Assembly (NCBI GenBank): GCA_013298865.1
Contig: JAAFJL010000001.1
Location: 1 to 64,000, forward strand
DNA: 64,000 nt
Direction of reading: 5' to 3'
DNA from: Cytophagales bacterium
Lineage (GTDB): Bacteria > Bacteroidota > Bacteroidia > Cytophagales > Spirosomataceae
In this document: positions 63,397-64,000 of the stretch, one piece after another
How positions within the stretch are numbered: position 1 is the stretch's first letter
How the letters are laid out: each line of letters begins with the position of its first letter
The notes under the pieces: generated by a model
What the model saw: the letters and a program-made list of their open reading frames with translations, nothing else
What the model was told of the DNA's origin: nothing
The model's database searches: none
Position numbers and translations under genes: made by a program

Positions 63397-64000
63397 TCAA
63401 TTCTTATCTGAAATCACCATCAATTGGGCTTTGATGCCTGCTGCTTTTGCTTTGCCCAAGATTTTTTCGAGGTCTTCTAAACTGGCATTATAAATATTTG
63501 TTACCGTACCAAAGTGCTTCAATAATTTGGTTGAAGTAGTTTTTCCAACGCCTTCTAAACTCTCTAACTGACTGATAATGAAATTCTTACTTCGCTTATT
63601 TCGGTGATTGGTAATGCCAAAACGGTGGGCTTCGTCTCGTAATCTCTGAATAAGTTTCAAGGATTCTGATTTTTTATCAATGTATAACGGAATGGTATCT
63701 TCTGGGAAATAGATTTCTTCCAAACGTTTAGCAATACCAATAATTGGAATTTTTCCGTACAATCCAAGGGCTTTTAACGCATCACAAGAAGCTGAAAGTT
63801 GTCCTTTGCCACCGTCTATGATAATGAGGTCGGGTAGGGGAGATTCTTCTTCCAAAAGCCTTGTGTATCTACGTGTCACGACTTCGTTCATGGTCTTGAA
63901 ATCGTCTGGACCGACTACCGTTTTTGGCGTAAAATGCCTATAATCTTTTTTGGAAGGCATTCCGTCTTTGAAACAAACCATTGCCGAAACAGGATTTGTT
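63397..64000 (-). CDS. uvrC: Excinuclease ABC subunit C, C-terminal part (runs off window)
   Basis: The visible part is about 200 residues; the frame continues past 64000 with NPVSA ahead of MVCFKDGMPSKKDY. UvrC marks: RRYTRLLEE, PDLIIIDGGKGQLSAS (endonuclease region), RDEAHRFGITNHR, and the HhH2 tail LESLEGVGKTTSTKLLKHFG. UvrC makes the 3' and 5' incisions in nucleotide excision repair. The internal Met at 63981 is not the true start. Confidence 0.94.
   Translation of the reverse strand, partial: TNPVSAMVCFKDGMPSKKDYRHFTPKTVVGPDDFKTMNEVVTRRYTRLLEEESPLPDLIIIDGGKGQLSASCDALKALGLYGKIPIIGIAKRLEEIYFPEDTIPLYIDKKSESLKLIQRLRDEAHRFGITNHRNKRSKNFIISQLESLEGVGKTTSTKLLKHFGTVTNIYNASLEDLEKILGKAKAAGIKAQLMVISDKN

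Noticed and set aside
1-64000. CRISPR arrays, tRNA or rRNA genes
   Set aside because: No regularly spaced repeats and no cloverleaf or rRNA segments were recognisable by eye; a covariance-model scan would be decisive.

Overview
The window looks like chromosomal DNA of a Bacteroidota bacterium, most likely a member of Cytophagales. This is inferred from low GC, TonB-dependent receptors paired with DUF4249 lipoproteins, the nusB-YtxH-DUF1573-yajC-YbbR-coaE order, rpmG followed by a 50-aa DUF4295 protein, a long NusB, weak Shine-Dalgarno signals, and two promoters of the Bacteroidota form TTTG-N19-TAnnTTTG. The genus cannot be named from sequence alone. I saw no rRNA, tRNA, CRISPR array or prophage.

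Layout. 1-5144 (minus strand): hydrolase and glyoxalase-like genes, a Crp/Fnr regulator, purM, hemB. 5277-11487: a TonB receptor/DUF4249 pair divergent from feoA-feoB iron uptake. 11527-18013: DUF6624-like protein, ThiF-rhodanese fusion, ruvX, an S41 processing protease, rpmG-DUF4295-ftsY. 18191-21743: a four-gene membrane locus with a coiled-coil protein, a PspA-like membrane protein and two rhomboid proteases. 21899-28735: large metzincin protease, an XRE/lipoprotein pair, a small beta-barrel, an SdiA-regulated-like propeller, RlpA. 28939-33909: the nusB to coaE housekeeping run and two small unknowns. 34294-35577: DUF349 protein.

35806-49489 is accessory. A tandem DUF4249 pair and a TonB receptor have been split by a complete IS982-family element (38071-39107) with perfect 16-bp inverted repeats and a 6-bp target duplication. 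Next comes a possible peptide natural-product locus: an XRE regulator, a 514-aa glycosyltransferase-like protein with a DxD motif, a convergent Cys-rich peptide with a double-glycine leader, and a second XRE regulator. A TonB receptor, DUF4249 and propeller lipoprotein operon follows. A 40-bp direct repeat (42041-42081 and 49632-49671) brackets this 7.6-kb block.

49823-63981 returns to mostly ordinary genes: S41 lipoprotein, plsY, M20 dipeptidase, gloA2-like, DUF2911, TlpA-like, methyltransferase, ECF sigma and anti-sigma factors, gmk, nadD, an epimerase-like protein, and the end of uvrC. The exception is 61242-63287, which joins a Clp-type AAA+ module to an FtsH-type M41 metalloprotease domain with no membrane segment. 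It sits behind a strong promoter and a 27-codon leader ORF.

Intergenic DNA is rich in large imperfect palindromes of several families. One roughly 110-160 bp family has three copies (46949, 57135, 58251) with a related centre. The strongest candidates for undescribed biology are the peptide/glycosyltransferase locus, the AAA+-M41 fusion, the PspA-like/rhomboid locus and the palindromic elements.
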